A stretch of 64,000 bases of DNA from an uncultured Lewinella sp. (GCA_937873655.1 CALMYQ010000225.1:23258-87257); one strand, 5' to 3'; positions 41,687 to 50,990 are shown, counted from the first letter of the stretch. Notes: generated from the sequence alone by a model not told the origin. Numbers and translations are program-made.

Positions 41687-41694
41687 TAACTTTG
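41687..41694 (+). promoter_or_regulatory. TAnnTTTG promoter box of the PBP gene
   Basis: TAACTTTG, 39 bp before the ATG at 41733; no exact TTG upstream. Confidence 0.45.
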
Positions 41695-41732
41695 TGGCGT
41701 ATCAGAGCAAACCCGGAACCAATCGCATACCT

Positions 41733-44258
41733 ATGCGCCAAATCATCGATCAATTACTGAACGGCGCTGAAAAGCAAAGCCACAAAAAGATTGTCAAATG
41801 GATGTGGCGGCTGTTTCTCGGCGGCATTCTTTTCACCATAGTTTTTTTCATCGGGCTCAGCTTTTCCGACCTGCCTTCCATTGAAGAGCTCGAAAATCCA
41901 AAAAGCAACGAAGCTTCCCAGGTAATGGGATACGACGGTACCGTACTGGGCAAGTATTTCACCGAAAACAGGGTCCCCGTTTCCTTTGACGAACTCTCGC
42001 CGAATATCGTTAATGCCCTGATCGCAACCGAAGATGTACGCTACTACAAGCACTGCGGCATCGATTTCCGGGGGTTGGCCCGCGCAGTAGCCTACATGGG
42101 CAGCAAAGGCGGCGCCAGTACCATAACCCAGCAGTTGGCCCGCCTGCTCTTTACAGGGCCGCGTTCCAAAAATACGGTTGAAGCCATTCTGCAGAAGCTG
42201 AAAGAGTGGATCATCGCCATCCGGCTGGAGCGGAAATACACCAAAGAGGAAATCATCGCCTTATACCTCAACCGGTACGATTTCATCAATGAAGCCCAGG
42301 GCATTCGCGCCGCCTCCGAGATCTATTTTTCCAAATCGCCGAAAGATATTTCCATCACCGAGGCCGCCATGCTCGTCGGCATGCTGCAGAACTCTTCCTA
42401 CTTCAACCCCTTGAGGCGCCCGGAAACCGTCCTGCAAAGGCGTTCCGTAGTGCTCAAACAAATGGAAAGGAACGGGGCTATTTCCCGGGTTCAATACGAT
42501 TCCCTCAAGCAAACGCCGCTTGGCCTGCACTTTACCCGCCAGTCGCACATCGACGGCCTGGCGCCCTATTTCCGGATGGAGCTGGCCAAAGAAGTAAAGA
42601 ATATCCTTAACCGGCCCGAATACCGCAAACCCGACGGTTCTTCCTACGATATCTACCGGGACGGCCTGCGCATTTATACCACCATCGACCCCAAACTCCA
42701 GGAACTGGCAGAGGAGGAGATGACCAAACACATGAAACAACTCCAGAAAACTTTCTTTGAACACTGGAGCAAACGCGATCCATGGACGTACAGGTCCGGC
42801 TCGGAAACAGAAGTGCCTATTGAGATCAGGGAGGAAGCCCTCCAGCGCCTCCTGCGAGAATCCGATCGTTACCAGGCGCTGCGTTCTCAATACCTGGACG
42901 AGGTCACCAAAAAACTTTCGGACGCCTACGACTTTACTTTCCACAACGACGACCGCGAAATCGAACGCATCGTCCAGGAGTCGGAAAAAGAAGGGGTGAT
43001 CGCCGGATTATTGAGCCGCAAGTACCTCAGCGCCGAGCTGGCCGCCAAGTACCGTAAGATCCTCCGCAGTCCGGAGTTCCCGGAGCTGAAAACCTCCTGG
43101 CAAAGCCTCCGGAAAGCAGTGGATAAGGAGTTCAAAACACCGGTGGAAATGCGGGTGTTTACCTACGAAAACGAGGAGATGGAAAAGGACACCGTCATGT
43201 CCCCCTTCGATTCGATCAAGTACCACCGGATGTTCCTCCAGACAGGCATCATGGGGGTAGATCCCAAGACCGGTTTTGTCAAGGTCTGGATCGGCGGGGT
43301 CAACCACAAGTATTTCCAGTTCGACCACGTCACCTCCAGCCGGCAGGTCGGTTCTACCTTCAAACCCATTGTTTATGCCACGGCCATCTATCATCAGGGT
43401 ATGTCGCCCTGCAACGAGGTCTTCGATGTGCCCGTAACCATTGCTCCGGGAGACGGGAATTTCCACCTGGCCACCGCCTGGACGCCCCGTAACTCCAGCG
43501 GAAAATATACCGGGAAAGCCATGACCTTGCGTGAGGCGCTGATGAAATCCGTCAACTCCGTGTCCGCCTTCCTGATGAAACAGCTGGCCAGCCCCAATCC
43601 GGTGATCGATCTGGCCTACCAAATGGGGATTGAAAAGGACAGGCTGCCCAAACAACCCAGTATCGCGTTGGGCGCCGCCGACCTGACGGTAGTGGAAATG
43701 ACCGGCGCATTCTCAACTTTTGCCAACAACGGCCAGTTCAACAAACCGATCTACCTGCTCAGGATCGAGGACAAGAACGGTCACGAGATCTATAAATCGC
43801 ACAACTCCCCAAGGCCGGCCCTCAGCCCGCAGGCCAATTACGTCATGATCGATATGCTCCGCTCCGCCGGCAATGTAGGCGGCGGCCTCAAGAGCGACGT
43901 AGCGGGTAAGACGGGTACCACCAACGACTACGCCGACGGCTGGTTCATCGGCATCACACCCAACCTGGTTGTCGGCACCTGGACCGGCGGCGACGACCGC
44001 TGGATCGCTTTCCGCTCCATCGATAGGGGCCAGGGCGCCTACATGTCCAAACCCTTCTTCCGCAATTTCATCAAACGCCTGGAAGCCGACGCTACGGATA
44101 TCTACGATCCCTCCGTCCGGTTCTACCGCCCGCCCGGCGACCTCGGGATCGAACTGGATTGCAGCAAATTCCACTCCAACCTCATCCCGCTGGACGGGGA
44201 TACGGAGTTTGAAGATGAATTTGAGAAGGATCCTTTTGAGGATGATCCGGGGCAGTGA
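41733..44258 (+). CDS. Class A penicillin-binding protein (PBP1A-type transglycosylase/transpeptidase)
   Basis: An 841-aa bifunctional peptidoglycan synthase. A transmembrane helix lies at about 28-48 (LFLGGILFTIVFFIGLSF). The GT51 transglycosylase follows: the catalytic Glu in LIATEDVRYYKHCGID and ASTITQQLARLLF. The transpeptidase carries SxxK at Ser541 (QVGSTFKPIVYA), SVN in MKSVNSVSAF and KTG in AGKTGTTNDYADGWFIG. I start it at the ATG at 41733 (MRQIIDQLLNGAEK), not the upstream one. It ends with an acidic tail (DEFEKDPFEDDPG). A purine repeat separates it from the convergent response regulator. Confidence 0.96.
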   Translation: MRQIIDQLLNGAEKQSHKKIVKWMWRLFLGGILFTIVFFIGLSFSDLPSIEELENPKSNEASQVMGYDGTVLGKYFTENRVPVSFDELSPNIVNALIATEDVRYYKHCGIDFRGLARAVAYMGSKGGASTITQQLARLLFTGPRSKNTVEAILQKLKEWIIAIRLERKYTKEEIIALYLNRYDFINEAQGIRAASEIYFSKSPKDISITEAAMLVGMLQNSSYFNPLRRPETVLQRRSVVLKQMERNGAISRVQYDSLKQTPLGLHFTRQSHIDGLAPYFRMELAKEVKNILNRPEYRKPDGSSYDIYRDGLRIYTTIDPKLQELAEEEMTKHMKQLQKTFFEHWSKRDPWTYRSGSETEVPIEIREEALQRLLRESDRYQALRSQYLDEVTKKLSDAYDFTFHNDDREIERIVQESEKEGVIAGLLSRKYLSAELAAKYRKILRSPEFPELKTSWQSLRKAVDKEFKTPVEMRVFTYENEEMEKDTVMSPFDSIKYHRMFLQTGIMGVDPKTGFVKVWIGGVNHKYFQFDHVTSSRQVGSTFKPIVYATAIYHQGMSPCNEVFDVPVTIAPGDGNFHLATAWTPRNSSGKYTGKAMTLREALMKSVNSVSAFLMKQLASPNPVIDLAYQMGIEKDRLPKQPSIALGAADLTVVEMTGAFSTFANNGQFNKPIYLLRIEDKNGHEIYKSHNSPRPALSPQANYVMIDMLRSAGNVGGGLKSDVAGKTGTTNDYADGWFIGITPNLVVGTWTGGDDRWIAFRSIDRGQGAYMSKPFFRNFIKRLEADATDIYDPSVRFYRPPGDLGIELDCSKFHSNLIPLDGDTEFEDEFEKDPFEDDPGQ

Positions 44259-44292
44259 GAGAGGGTGAGAGAGTGAGAGGGTGAGAGAGAGG
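44256..44292. repeat. Purine GAGAGTG tandem repeat
   Basis: About five units of gagagggt/gagagagt, a third repeat vocabulary. Similar tracts are at 55830-55860 and inside MITE copy A. Confidence 0.75.
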
Positions 44293-44294
44293 TG

Positions 44295-44978
44295 TTAATT
44301 CGGCAAAAACTTATACCCGATCCCCCGGATGGAATGGAAATAGACCGGGTTTTTGGGGTCGGCTTCGAAATATTTCCGGAAAGAAAGGATGAAATTATCA
44401 ATGGTCCGGGTGGAGGGGTATACGTCGTAACCCCAAACGGACTGGAGGATCTGCTGGCGGCTGACGACCTCGTTCTTGCGGTCGATCAGGAGTTTGAGCA
44501 GCATGGCTTCCTTTTTGGTCAGGTTGATCTGTTTGCCGGATGCGGTCGCTTCGTAGGTCGCGAAATTGATCCGGTTATTGCCGAATTCGTAGACTTCCGG
44601 CGTATTGTCCGGCGATTTGCTGGTCCGCTTGATCAGGTTGCCGATGCGGAGAAGGAGTTCTTCGAAGGCGAACGGTTTGGTCAGGTAGTCGTCGGCGCCG
44701 CGTTTGAGGCCGCTGATCCTGTCGGTGGGCGTATCTTTGGCCGTCAGAAAGATAATGGGCACATCCATATTGGTCAGCCGGATCTGCTCGCATACCTGGA
44801 ATCCGTCCATTTCCGGCATCATCACATCCAGAATGATGGTATCGAAATGCTCTTCCTGAAAGCGTTTGATGCCCAATCGCCCGTTGACGGCCGTCACCAC
44901 TTCATAACCTTCCATCTCCAGGTTGAGCTTTAGGGTTTCCCGGATGCTTTCTTCGTCTTCTACCAGTAGGATTCGCAT
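44295..44978 (-). CDS. OmpR/PhoB-family response regulator (orphan)
   Basis: A 227-aa two-domain regulator. The receiver has acidic pair VEDEES, phospho-Asp in IILDVMMPEMDGF, Thr in FLTAKD and Lys in DYLTKPFA. The C-terminal winged helix (INLTKKEAMLLKLLIDRKNE, VWGYDVYPSTRTIDNFILSF, IRGIGYKFLP) is of the OmpR type. No histidine kinase is adjacent, so its partner is unknown; the hybrid kinase at 51191 is of a different type. The leader is filled by the inverted composite repeat, which begins about 6 bp from the start codon. Confidence 0.95.
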   Translation of the reverse strand: MRILLVEDEESIRETLKLNLEMEGYEVVTAVNGRLGIKRFQEEHFDTIILDVMMPEMDGFQVCEQIRLTNMDVPIIFLTAKDTPTDRISGLKRGADDYLTKPFAFEELLLRIGNLIKRTSKSPDNTPEVYEFGNNRINFATYEATASGKQINLTKKEAMLLKLLIDRKNEVVSRQQILQSVWGYDVYPSTRTIDNFILSFRKYFEADPKNPVYFHSIRGIGYKFLPN

Positions 44979-44984
44979 GATTAT

Positions 44985-45235
44985 AGTCGTAAGTCTGTTA
45001 GTCGTTAGTCATAAGCAGTGACGCATCATCATGCGTCGGGGCGCCGGCAGGTTGGCAGGCCCCAGGAGCTATCATCCAGTATCCAGGAACCAGCATCTGC
45101 CATCCGGCAATCACCGTCCGCCATAGCTCCTCAAGCGCAGCGGCGGGCAGCATCTTTACACTGAGCGAAGCCGAAGTGCAGTCTGCAGTTGACAGTCCCG
45201 AGTATCCAGCATCTGCCATCCGGCATCAGGCATCC
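44985..45235. repeat. Composite repeat, right copy of an inverted pair
   Basis: Reverse complement of the block order at 37006-37242: an array of gttagtc/gtaagtc, gacgcatcatcatgcgtc, a ccaggagctatcatccag block, ccgtccgccatagctcc and gcagcggcgggcagcatc, with an added ctgagcgaagccgaagtg block. It fills the whole gap between the response regulator and the tRNA nucleotidyltransferase gene. Confidence 0.85.
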
Positions 45236-46644
45236 GCATTCAACCCCAGTTTCCTGCCTTCTTCAAGCATATACCGGAATGCCGATTCGTGGTTGTTTTC
45301 GATCTCTCCTTCGAGGATAGCTTCCCGGATGGCGTTTTTGATGATACCGACCTCCCTGGACGGTGCGATATGGAAAACTTCCATGATCTCTTCGCCTGTG
45401 ATAGGCGGTTGCCAGTTGCGGAGCCGGTCTTTGGCTTCCACCTCTTCGAGCCGCTGCCGGACCAGTTCGTAGTTTTCCAGGTAGCGCTGCACCTTGGCCG
45501 GATTTTTGGAGGTGATGTCCGCTTCGCAGAGGAGCATCAGGTCGTCAATGTCGTCACCTGCGTCAAAGAGGAGGCGGCGGATCGCGGAGTCCGTAATGTT
45601 TTCCTTGGTCAGGCTGATGGGGCGCAGGTGCAGTTCTACCAGTTTCTGGACGTATTTCATCTTATTGTCCATGGGCAGGCGCAGGCGGCGGAAGATATTG
45701 GGCACCATGCGCGCGCCGGCTGCTTCGTGTCCGTGGAAGGTCCAGCCCTGTTCGGCGTGGAATCGTTTGGTCGGCGGTTTAGCGATGTCATGCAGGATAG
45801 CGGACCAGCGCAGCCAGAGGTCATCGGATTTCTTGCACAGGTTGTCCAACACCTGGAGCGTGTGATAAAAGTTATCCTTATGCCCGATACCGTTGCGGAT
45901 CTCTACCCCCTGGAGGGCGGCCATTTCGGGAAGGACAAGCTGGAGCAATCCCGAGTTGAAGAGCAGTTTGAAGCCGACGGACGGAACGGGTGTTTCGATG
46001 ATCTTGTTCAATTCGATGGCCACCCGCTCTTTCGATACGATATTGATGCGCTGTTTGTGCTGCTTGATGGCTTCGAAGGTTTCGTCGTGGATCTGGAAGC
46101 CGAGCTGGGTGGCGAAACGGATGGCGCGCATCATACGGAGCGGGTCGTCGGAAAAGGTCTTGCCGGGCGCCAACGGGGTCCTGATGATCTTCTCCTCGAG
46201 GTGGAGCAGCCCGCCGAAGGGATCGATGATGGCGCCGAAGTCCAGTTCGTTGAGGCTGACGGCCAGGGCATTGATGGTAAAATCTCGGCGGTTCTGGTCG
46301 TCTTCCAGGGTGCCTTCTTCAACGGCCGGTTTGCGGGAGTCGGACCTGTAGGATTCCTTGCGGGCGCCGACAAACTCTATTTCCAGGCCGTTGTGTTTGA
46401 GCATGGCCGTACCGAAACGGCTGAATACCGTTACCCGGGGTACGGGCCAGAGGCGGGACGCCACTTCCTGTGCCAGGTCGATTCCGTTACCTACGCATAC
46501 GATATCGATATCCTTGCTGGGCCTGGCCAGGAGACGGTCGCGCACATACCCGCCGACGACAAACACGGGATAGCCCAGTGAAGCTGCGGATTCACTTATT
46601 TTTTGGAAGATCTCCCGTTCTCTTGGGTGCAGATTGAATACCAC
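45226..46644 (-). CDS. CCA-adding tRNA nucleotidyltransferase with HD domain
   Basis: A 472-aa class II nucleotidyltransferase. The catalytic head has VVGGYVRDRLLARPSKDIDI (GGxxR and DxD) and RRDFTINALAV; the neck follows with FSDDPLRMMRAIRFATQLGF. An HD phosphohydrolase domain is fused behind (HKDNFYHTLQVLDNL, ILHDIAKPPTKRF, HGHEAAGARM). This combination is the usual Bacteroidota CCA enzyme, repairing the CCA end of tRNA; poly(A) polymerase activity cannot be excluded. GTG start at 46644. Confidence 0.92.
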   Translation of the reverse strand: MVFNLHPREREIFQKISESAASLGYPVFVVGGYVRDRLLARPSKDIDIVCVGNGIDLAQEVASRLWPVPRVTVFSRFGTAMLKHNGLEIEFVGARKESYRSDSRKPAVEEGTLEDDQNRRDFTINALAVSLNELDFGAIIDPFGGLLHLEEKIIRTPLAPGKTFSDDPLRMMRAIRFATQLGFQIHDETFEAIKQHKQRINIVSKERVAIELNKIIETPVPSVGFKLLFNSGLLQLVLPEMAALQGVEIRNGIGHKDNFYHTLQVLDNLCKKSDDLWLRWSAILHDIAKPPTKRFHAEQGWTFHGHEAAGARMVPNIFRRLRLPMDNKMKYVQKLVELHLRPISLTKENITDSAIRRLLFDAGDDIDDLMLLCEADITSKNPAKVQRYLENYELVRQRLEEVEAKDRLRNWQPPITGEEIMEVFHIAPSREVGIIKNAIREAILEGEIENNHESAFRYMLEEGRKLGLNADA

Positions 46645-46726
46645 TTAATCCATGTTTGAGGCCCGAGGGATCATGGACACTTTTCGATTTCGAGTGAACG
46701 GGATCCCGGGTGACCGGTAAAAGGCA

Positions 46727-47725
46727 TTAACCGATCAATTCGGGCTGGTCGCTTAAAACGGACTCCATTTCATCGAGGATGGCAAAAAGGTCTTCCGGTT
46801 CGCTTTGGGTGACCAATGCGGCCCGGAAGGTTTTTACGCCTTCATATCCTTTAAAATAATTGGTATAATGACGGCGCATTTCCAGTACGCCCAGTTTGGC
46901 GCCTTTCCATTCGATGGAGTGCGAGAGGTGCTGCCTTGCCGCGGCGACCCTTTCCCGGATCGTCGGAGGGGCGAGGTGTTCTCCCGTTTTTAAAAAATGT
47001 TTGATCTCCCGGAATACCCAGGGGTAACCGATGCTGGCGCGGCCGATCATGACCCCGTCCACCCCGTACCGGTCTTTGTATTCGAGGGCTTTTTCCGGGC
47101 TGTTGATGTCACCGTTGCCGAAAATCGGGATCCGGATGCGGGGGTTGTCCTTGACCTTGCCGATCAGGGTCCAGTCGGCTTCGCCCTTGTACATCTGCTT
47201 CCGGGTGCGGCCGTGGATGCTGAGGGCTTTGATCCCTACATCCTGTAGGCGTTCGGCGACTTCTTCGATGTACATGGTTTTTTCATCCCAACCGAGCCTG
47301 GTTTTGACGGTTACCGGCAGGTTGGTCCGTTTGACGATGGCTTCGGTGAGGCGGACCATTTTGGGAATATCCTGGAGGATGCCGGCGCCGGCGCCCTTGC
47401 AGGTGACCTTGTTCACCGGGCAGCCGAAATTGATGTCGAGGATCTCGGGAGCGGCTTCCTCCACGATTTCGGCGGCGCGCACCATGGAGTCCAGCTCAGC
47501 GCCGAAGATCTGGATCCCGATCGGTCTTTCCTCGTCGTAGATGTCCAGTTTCTGAACGCTTTTGGCGGCGTCCCGGATCAGCCCTTCCACCGAGATGAAT
47601 TCGGTGTACATCAGGTCGCACCCCTGCTGTTTGCAGAGTGCCCTGAAGGGTGGGTCGCTGACATCTTCCATCGGCGCAAGCAACAATGGAAATTCTCCCA
47701 ATTCAATATCTCCGATCCTGACCAT
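46727..47725 (-). CDS. dusB: tRNA-dihydrouridine synthase (DusB-type)
   Basis: A 332-aa FMN TIM barrel that reduces uridines in tRNA. Start at the ATG at 47725 (MVRIGDIELGEFPLLLAPME) gives the family opening. Motifs: APMEDVSDPPFRALCK, EILDINFGCPVNKVTCKGAG (with the catalytic Cys region), VKTRLGWDEKTMYIEEVAER, LSIHGRTRKQMYKGEADW and GDINSPEKAL. It lies 82 bp downstream of no operon partner; the tRNA nucleotidyltransferase gene follows on the same strand. Confidence 0.93.
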   Translation of the reverse strand: MVRIGDIELGEFPLLLAPMEDVSDPPFRALCKQQGCDLMYTEFISVEGLIRDAAKSVQKLDIYDEERPIGIQIFGAELDSMVRAAEIVEEAAPEILDINFGCPVNKVTCKGAGAGILQDIPKMVRLTEAIVKRTNLPVTVKTRLGWDEKTMYIEEVAERLQDVGIKALSIHGRTRKQMYKGEADWTLIGKVKDNPRIRIPIFGNGDINSPEKALEYKDRYGVDGVMIGRASIGYPWVFREIKHFLKTGEHLAPPTIRERVAAARQHLSHSIEWKGAKLGVLEMRRHYTNYFKGYEGVKTFRAALVTQSEPEDLFAILDEMESVLSDQPELIG

Positions 47726-47899
47726 CAATTGGTTTTTGAATATCGCCGCAAAAATACGACTATCGCCCGGTACTGCCAACCATATTGTCCTGAAATTGGT
47801 TCCGGTTTAAACTATTGTTATTTTTCTTTTCCATACATACGGTTTATTAGGGACAAAAGTTAATTTTACGACCAACGCAATGAACAAAAACCAACGCTT

Positions 47900-49261
47900 A
47901 TGCTAACTGCAGTAGTAGCCTGCTTTATTATTGGATACCTGGTTATCGTCTTTGAGCACCCGTTAAAACTGGATAAAACCGTTCCTTCCCTGATCATGGG
48001 CTCCCTGTGTTGGGCCCTGCTCGCCCTTGGGTTCCACAGCGGAGATTTGTCGGTGATCGATACGCATGAACAGATCTACACCATGACCGGCGAGCATGCA
48101 CATGAGATCCAGGAAGGGTTTGTCAATACGCTATTGCACCATATCGGCAAAACGGCGGAAATCCTGGTGTTCCTTATCGGCGCCATGACGATCGTTGAGA
48201 TCATCGACCTTCACAGGGGCTTTGAAGTCCTGAAAAACTGGGTGAAGACCAAGAGTAAAAAAAGACTCCTCTGGATCGTGGGCATTCTCGGCTTCTTTCT
48301 TTCGGCCATTATTGATAACCTCACCGCGACCATTGTGCTGGTAACCTTGCTGCGCAAGCTTATCCACGACCGGGATGAGCGTATCTGGTATGTATCCCTT
48401 ATCGTGATCGCGGCCAATGCCGGCGGCGCCTGGTCGCCCATCGGCGACGTGACGACCACCATGCTTTGGATCGGGAACCGGGTGAGCACCGTCGGGCTGG
48501 TAGAAGAGTTGGTCATACCTTCGATTGTTTGTTTCGCTTTGCCGCTTTGGGTCGCCACTTTCCTGCCGGTCTTCAAAGGCGATATCAAGCTGCAAAAAGA
48601 ATCTGACGTCACCCGGGAGGAAAAACTGCTGAGCAGCCGGACCATGCTGTTTCTGGGACTCGGGGCCATTATTTTTGTGCCGATCTTCAAGACCATAACC
48701 CACCTGCCGCCATACATGGGCATGATGCTGAGCCTTGGGGTCGTCTGGCTGACTTCCGAGTACATCCATCCGGAAGAAGATTTTTCGGAGGAGCGAAAAC
48801 ACCAGTATTCAGCGCATAAGGCCTTGTCGCGGATCGAAATGTCCAGCATCCTCTTTTTCCTCGGCATCCTGATGGCGGTGGCGGCGCTGGAAACCGTAGT
48901 GGTCGGCGGCGTCGGCGGTTTGCGGTATATGGCCGAACAGCTGCAGGCTGCCGTTCCCAACCAGGATATCGTGATCATTATATTGGGTTTCATGTCGGCG
49001 GTGATCGACAACGTTCCGTTGGTTGCGGCGTCTATGGGGATGTACAGCCTTCCGCTGGATTCGAAACTTTGGCATTTTATCGCCTATGCGGCGGGAACGG
49101 GCGGCAGCATGCTCATTATCGGTTCGGCCGCGGGGGTAGCCGCCATGGGGATGGAGCGCATCGACTTCATCTGGTACCTCAGAAAGATCAGCTGGCTGGC
49201 CTTTATCGGATTTATCGGCGGCGCGATCGCTTTTTTGATCATTCATCCTTTATTTTCTTAA
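47900..49261 (+). CDS. nhaD: NhaD-type Na+/H+ antiporter
   Basis: A 453-aa inner membrane protein with about twelve helices, exporting Na+ for H+. NhaD (ion transporter superfamily) features: IGAMTIVEIIDLHRGFEVL, FLSAIIDNLTATIVLVTLLR, VIAANAGGAWSPIGDVTTT and, in the second half, VIDNVPLVAASMGMY and GSAAGVAAMG. The start ATG at 47900 is used because an earlier ATG at 47881 soon meets a stop. The role is Na+ and pH homeostasis, consistent with a marine or brackish lifestyle. Confidence 0.95.
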   Translation: MLTAVVACFIIGYLVIVFEHPLKLDKTVPSLIMGSLCWALLALGFHSGDLSVIDTHEQIYTMTGEHAHEIQEGFVNTLLHHIGKTAEILVFLIGAMTIVEIIDLHRGFEVLKNWVKTKSKKRLLWIVGILGFFLSAIIDNLTATIVLVTLLRKLIHDRDERIWYVSLIVIAANAGGAWSPIGDVTTTMLWIGNRVSTVGLVEELVIPSIVCFALPLWVATFLPVFKGDIKLQKESDVTREEKLLSSRTMLFLGLGAIIFVPIFKTITHLPPYMGMMLSLGVVWLTSEYIHPEEDFSEERKHQYSAHKALSRIEMSSILFFLGILMAVAALETVVVGGVGGLRYMAEQLQAAVPNQDIVIIILGFMSAVIDNVPLVAASMGMYSLPLDSKLWHFIAYAAGTGGSMLIIGSAAGVAAMGMERIDFIWYLRKISWLAFIGFIGGAIAFLIIHPLFS

Positions 49262-49335
49262 AGATTTATTAAAAACGGGGATCGGGCAAACAATCCGGTC
49301 CTCCCAACCCTTTACAGCAGGTTATATTAATACTA

Positions 49336-49722
49336 ATGTTTATGATGCCTGGTTTGAAAACCGCGGGCGGGCTGATTGTTGCCGCCTGCCTGCTTTACGC
49401 CTGCCAGCCTTACCATAGCGATCAGTTGGTGGGTACCTGGCGCGGCGCCCTGATCCTTGAAGAAGGCGATACCGTTCTTGTCGATCCGGCTGAAATTTCT
49501 TTGCAATTCCGGCCCGACGACCGGTACCTGTTTAAAAGCACCCTCAACTACATGGAGGCCGGTACCTATTACCTCGATGCCCAATACCTCTTCACGCTGG
49601 ATACCCTCAACAAGGCCTCAACGGAAAAAGCCGTTGAGATCGTCTCGCTGACACCGGATTCTCTGCACCTCAAAATGATGGATAACGGCCGCGAGCGGTT
49701 GTTGAAACTGTATAAGGAATGA
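49336..49722 (+). CDS. Small lipocalin-like lipoprotein
   Basis: A 128-aa lipoprotein (VAACLLYACQPYHS lipobox) with a beta-rich body of the kind seen in lipocalin-like Bacteroidota proteins: LVGTWRGALILEEGDTVLVD, YLFKSTLNYMEAGTYYLD, VEIVSLTPDSLHLKMMDNGR. It probably sits in the outer membrane; the ligand is unknown. It is a single gene after nhaD. Start at 49336 or the second Met, three or so codons later. Confidence 0.7.
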   Translation: MFMMPGLKTAGGLIVAACLLYACQPYHSDQLVGTWRGALILEEGDTVLVDPAEISLQFRPDDRYLFKSTLNYMEAGTYYLDAQYLFTLDTLNKASTEKAVEIVSLTPDSLHLKMMDNGRERLLKLYKE

Positions 49723-49734
49723 AGGGAGTGGAGG

Positions 49735-50003
49735 CTGGATGCTGGATGCTGGGGGCTGGATACTAGATGCTGGAGGCTGGATGCTAGATGCTGGGGGCTG
49801 GATGCTGCACTTCGACTTCGCTCAGTGTAAAGATGCTGGAGGCTGCCAACTGCCAACTGCCAACTGCCGACTGCCGACTGCCGACTGCCGACTGCCAACT
49901 GCCAACTGAAGACTGCCAACTGCCAACTGCCACCTGAAGACTGCCCACTGAAGACTGCCCACTGAAGACTGCCCACTGAAGACTGCCACCTGAAGACTGT
50001 ATA
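49735..50003. repeat. Mixed array: CTGGATG and ACTGCCA heptamers
   Basis: 49735-49800 holds 7-bp ctggatg/ctggggg units; the block cacttcgacttcgctcagtgt lies at about 49806-49828; then ggctgccaactgcc units, some 20 of ~7 bp, run to 50003. It fills the gap between convergent genes. Confidence 0.88.
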
Positions 50004-50010
50004 CCGGTTC

Positions 50011-50901
50011 CTATACATTTTCATCAGGCGAGGTTCCGGTCATCAGGCTGGAGACACCGACAGCGATGAGGACGTATGCCATAAAAAAGTACATGCCGGG
50101 TAAAATGCGGCTTTGCGTTTCAATGCCGGTCTGCAGGTTGTTGAAAGCCAGGAAAGCGAGAAAAACGGCTACTACAAAAACGTCGGCCATCGACCATTTA
50201 CCTGCCCGCAGCATCAGCCAGCGCAACAAACCGGATTTCGGCATTCTTCGGCTCAATGCCGACCAGATAGACAGGCCTGTTTTCCCGACCGGGATCAGTA
50301 CGCTGAACAGCAGGATGCTGACGCCGACCAGCCAGTTGTGTTGCCGGAACAGCAAGCCGATCAGCTCCAGTACGGATTTGCTTTGGTAATAGAAGTACAT
50401 TTCACCTTCAAAGACCTGTGTCTTGTCGATGTCCAGCGAAAAAAAGGAGGTTTTGAGCTTGATCGGGATCTCGAGGTCTTGCTCGTAAGCCGAAATTTCC
50501 AGCATCGGCGCCGACAGGCCGGGGTACAGGCAGGCGAGGGCTACCAGCAGCAAGCCTGTTTTCAGCCATACCGGATCAGCAGCCCTGCGGGCGAACAACC
50601 AGGAGAAAAAGGCAAAAATTACCGCAACGGCGCTCCAAAAAACAGCCAGCATCCCGGCTTTTGAAGAGGCGTTTTCCATTTCTGCCTTCAGCGTTTCGAG
50701 TTTGGCTTCATCGCTTTTGTCCTTGCCGTCGCCGAACCAGGCTGCCAGATCGGCCAGGCGGCGCTTATAGTCCATCTTTTCGGCATAGGCTTCCCGCGCC
50801 GCACGATATGCCCGGATATGCTGTTGAACCCCGTAGCCAAGCCATCCCGATCCGGCCAGGAAAATAAGGGCGACAAAGCTGAACGTCCATTTTTGAGCCA
50901 T
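50011..50901 (-). CDS. PqiA-like paraquat-inducible protein A family membrane protein
   Basis: A 296-aa membrane protein with about five helices. The recognisable PqiA motif is GKWSMADVFVVAVFLAFLAF near residue 235, preceded by VGVSILLFSVLIPVGKTGLS. The N-terminal part has one helix, a helical charged region (AWFGDGKDKSDEAKLETL) and another two helices. PqiA-type proteins help transport lipids between membranes or affect oxidative-stress resistance. No pqiB/pqiC neighbour is visible, so it is probably a stand-alone relative. Confidence 0.8.
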   Translation of the reverse strand: MAQKWTFSFVALIFLAGSGWLGYGVQQHIRAYRAAREAYAEKMDYKRRLADLAAWFGDGKDKSDEAKLETLKAEMENASSKAGMLAVFWSAVAVIFAFFSWLFARRAADPVWLKTGLLLVALACLYPGLSAPMLEISAYEQDLEIPIKLKTSFFSLDIDKTQVFEGEMYFYYQSKSVLELIGLLFRQHNWLVGVSILLFSVLIPVGKTGLSIWSALSRRMPKSGLLRWLMLRAGKWSMADVFVVAVFLAFLAFNNLQTGIETQSRILPGMYFFMAYVLIAVGVSSLMTGTSPDENV

Positions 50902-50904
50902 CTG

Positions 50905-50990
50905 TCAATTGGTCGATTGATTCGATTGATACGATTGATTCGATTGATACGATTGATACGATTGATACGATTGATTCGATTGATTCAAAT
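50905..50990. repeat. CGATTGATT/CGATTGATA 9-bp array
   Basis: Eight or nine near-perfect 9-bp units (cgattgatt, cgattgata) just upstream of the PqiA-like start, belonging to the same family as 1-209, 15965-16206 and 32580-32612. The rest of the gap to 51190 is a leader for the hybrid kinase with TAACTTTA (51125-51132), one base from the TAnnTTTG pattern. Confidence 0.9.

Noticed and set aside
45289..46581. Plus-strand frame of 430 codons opposite the tRNA nucleotidyltransferase
   Set aside because: The minus strand encodes all catalytic motifs of a known family; the plus frame has none.
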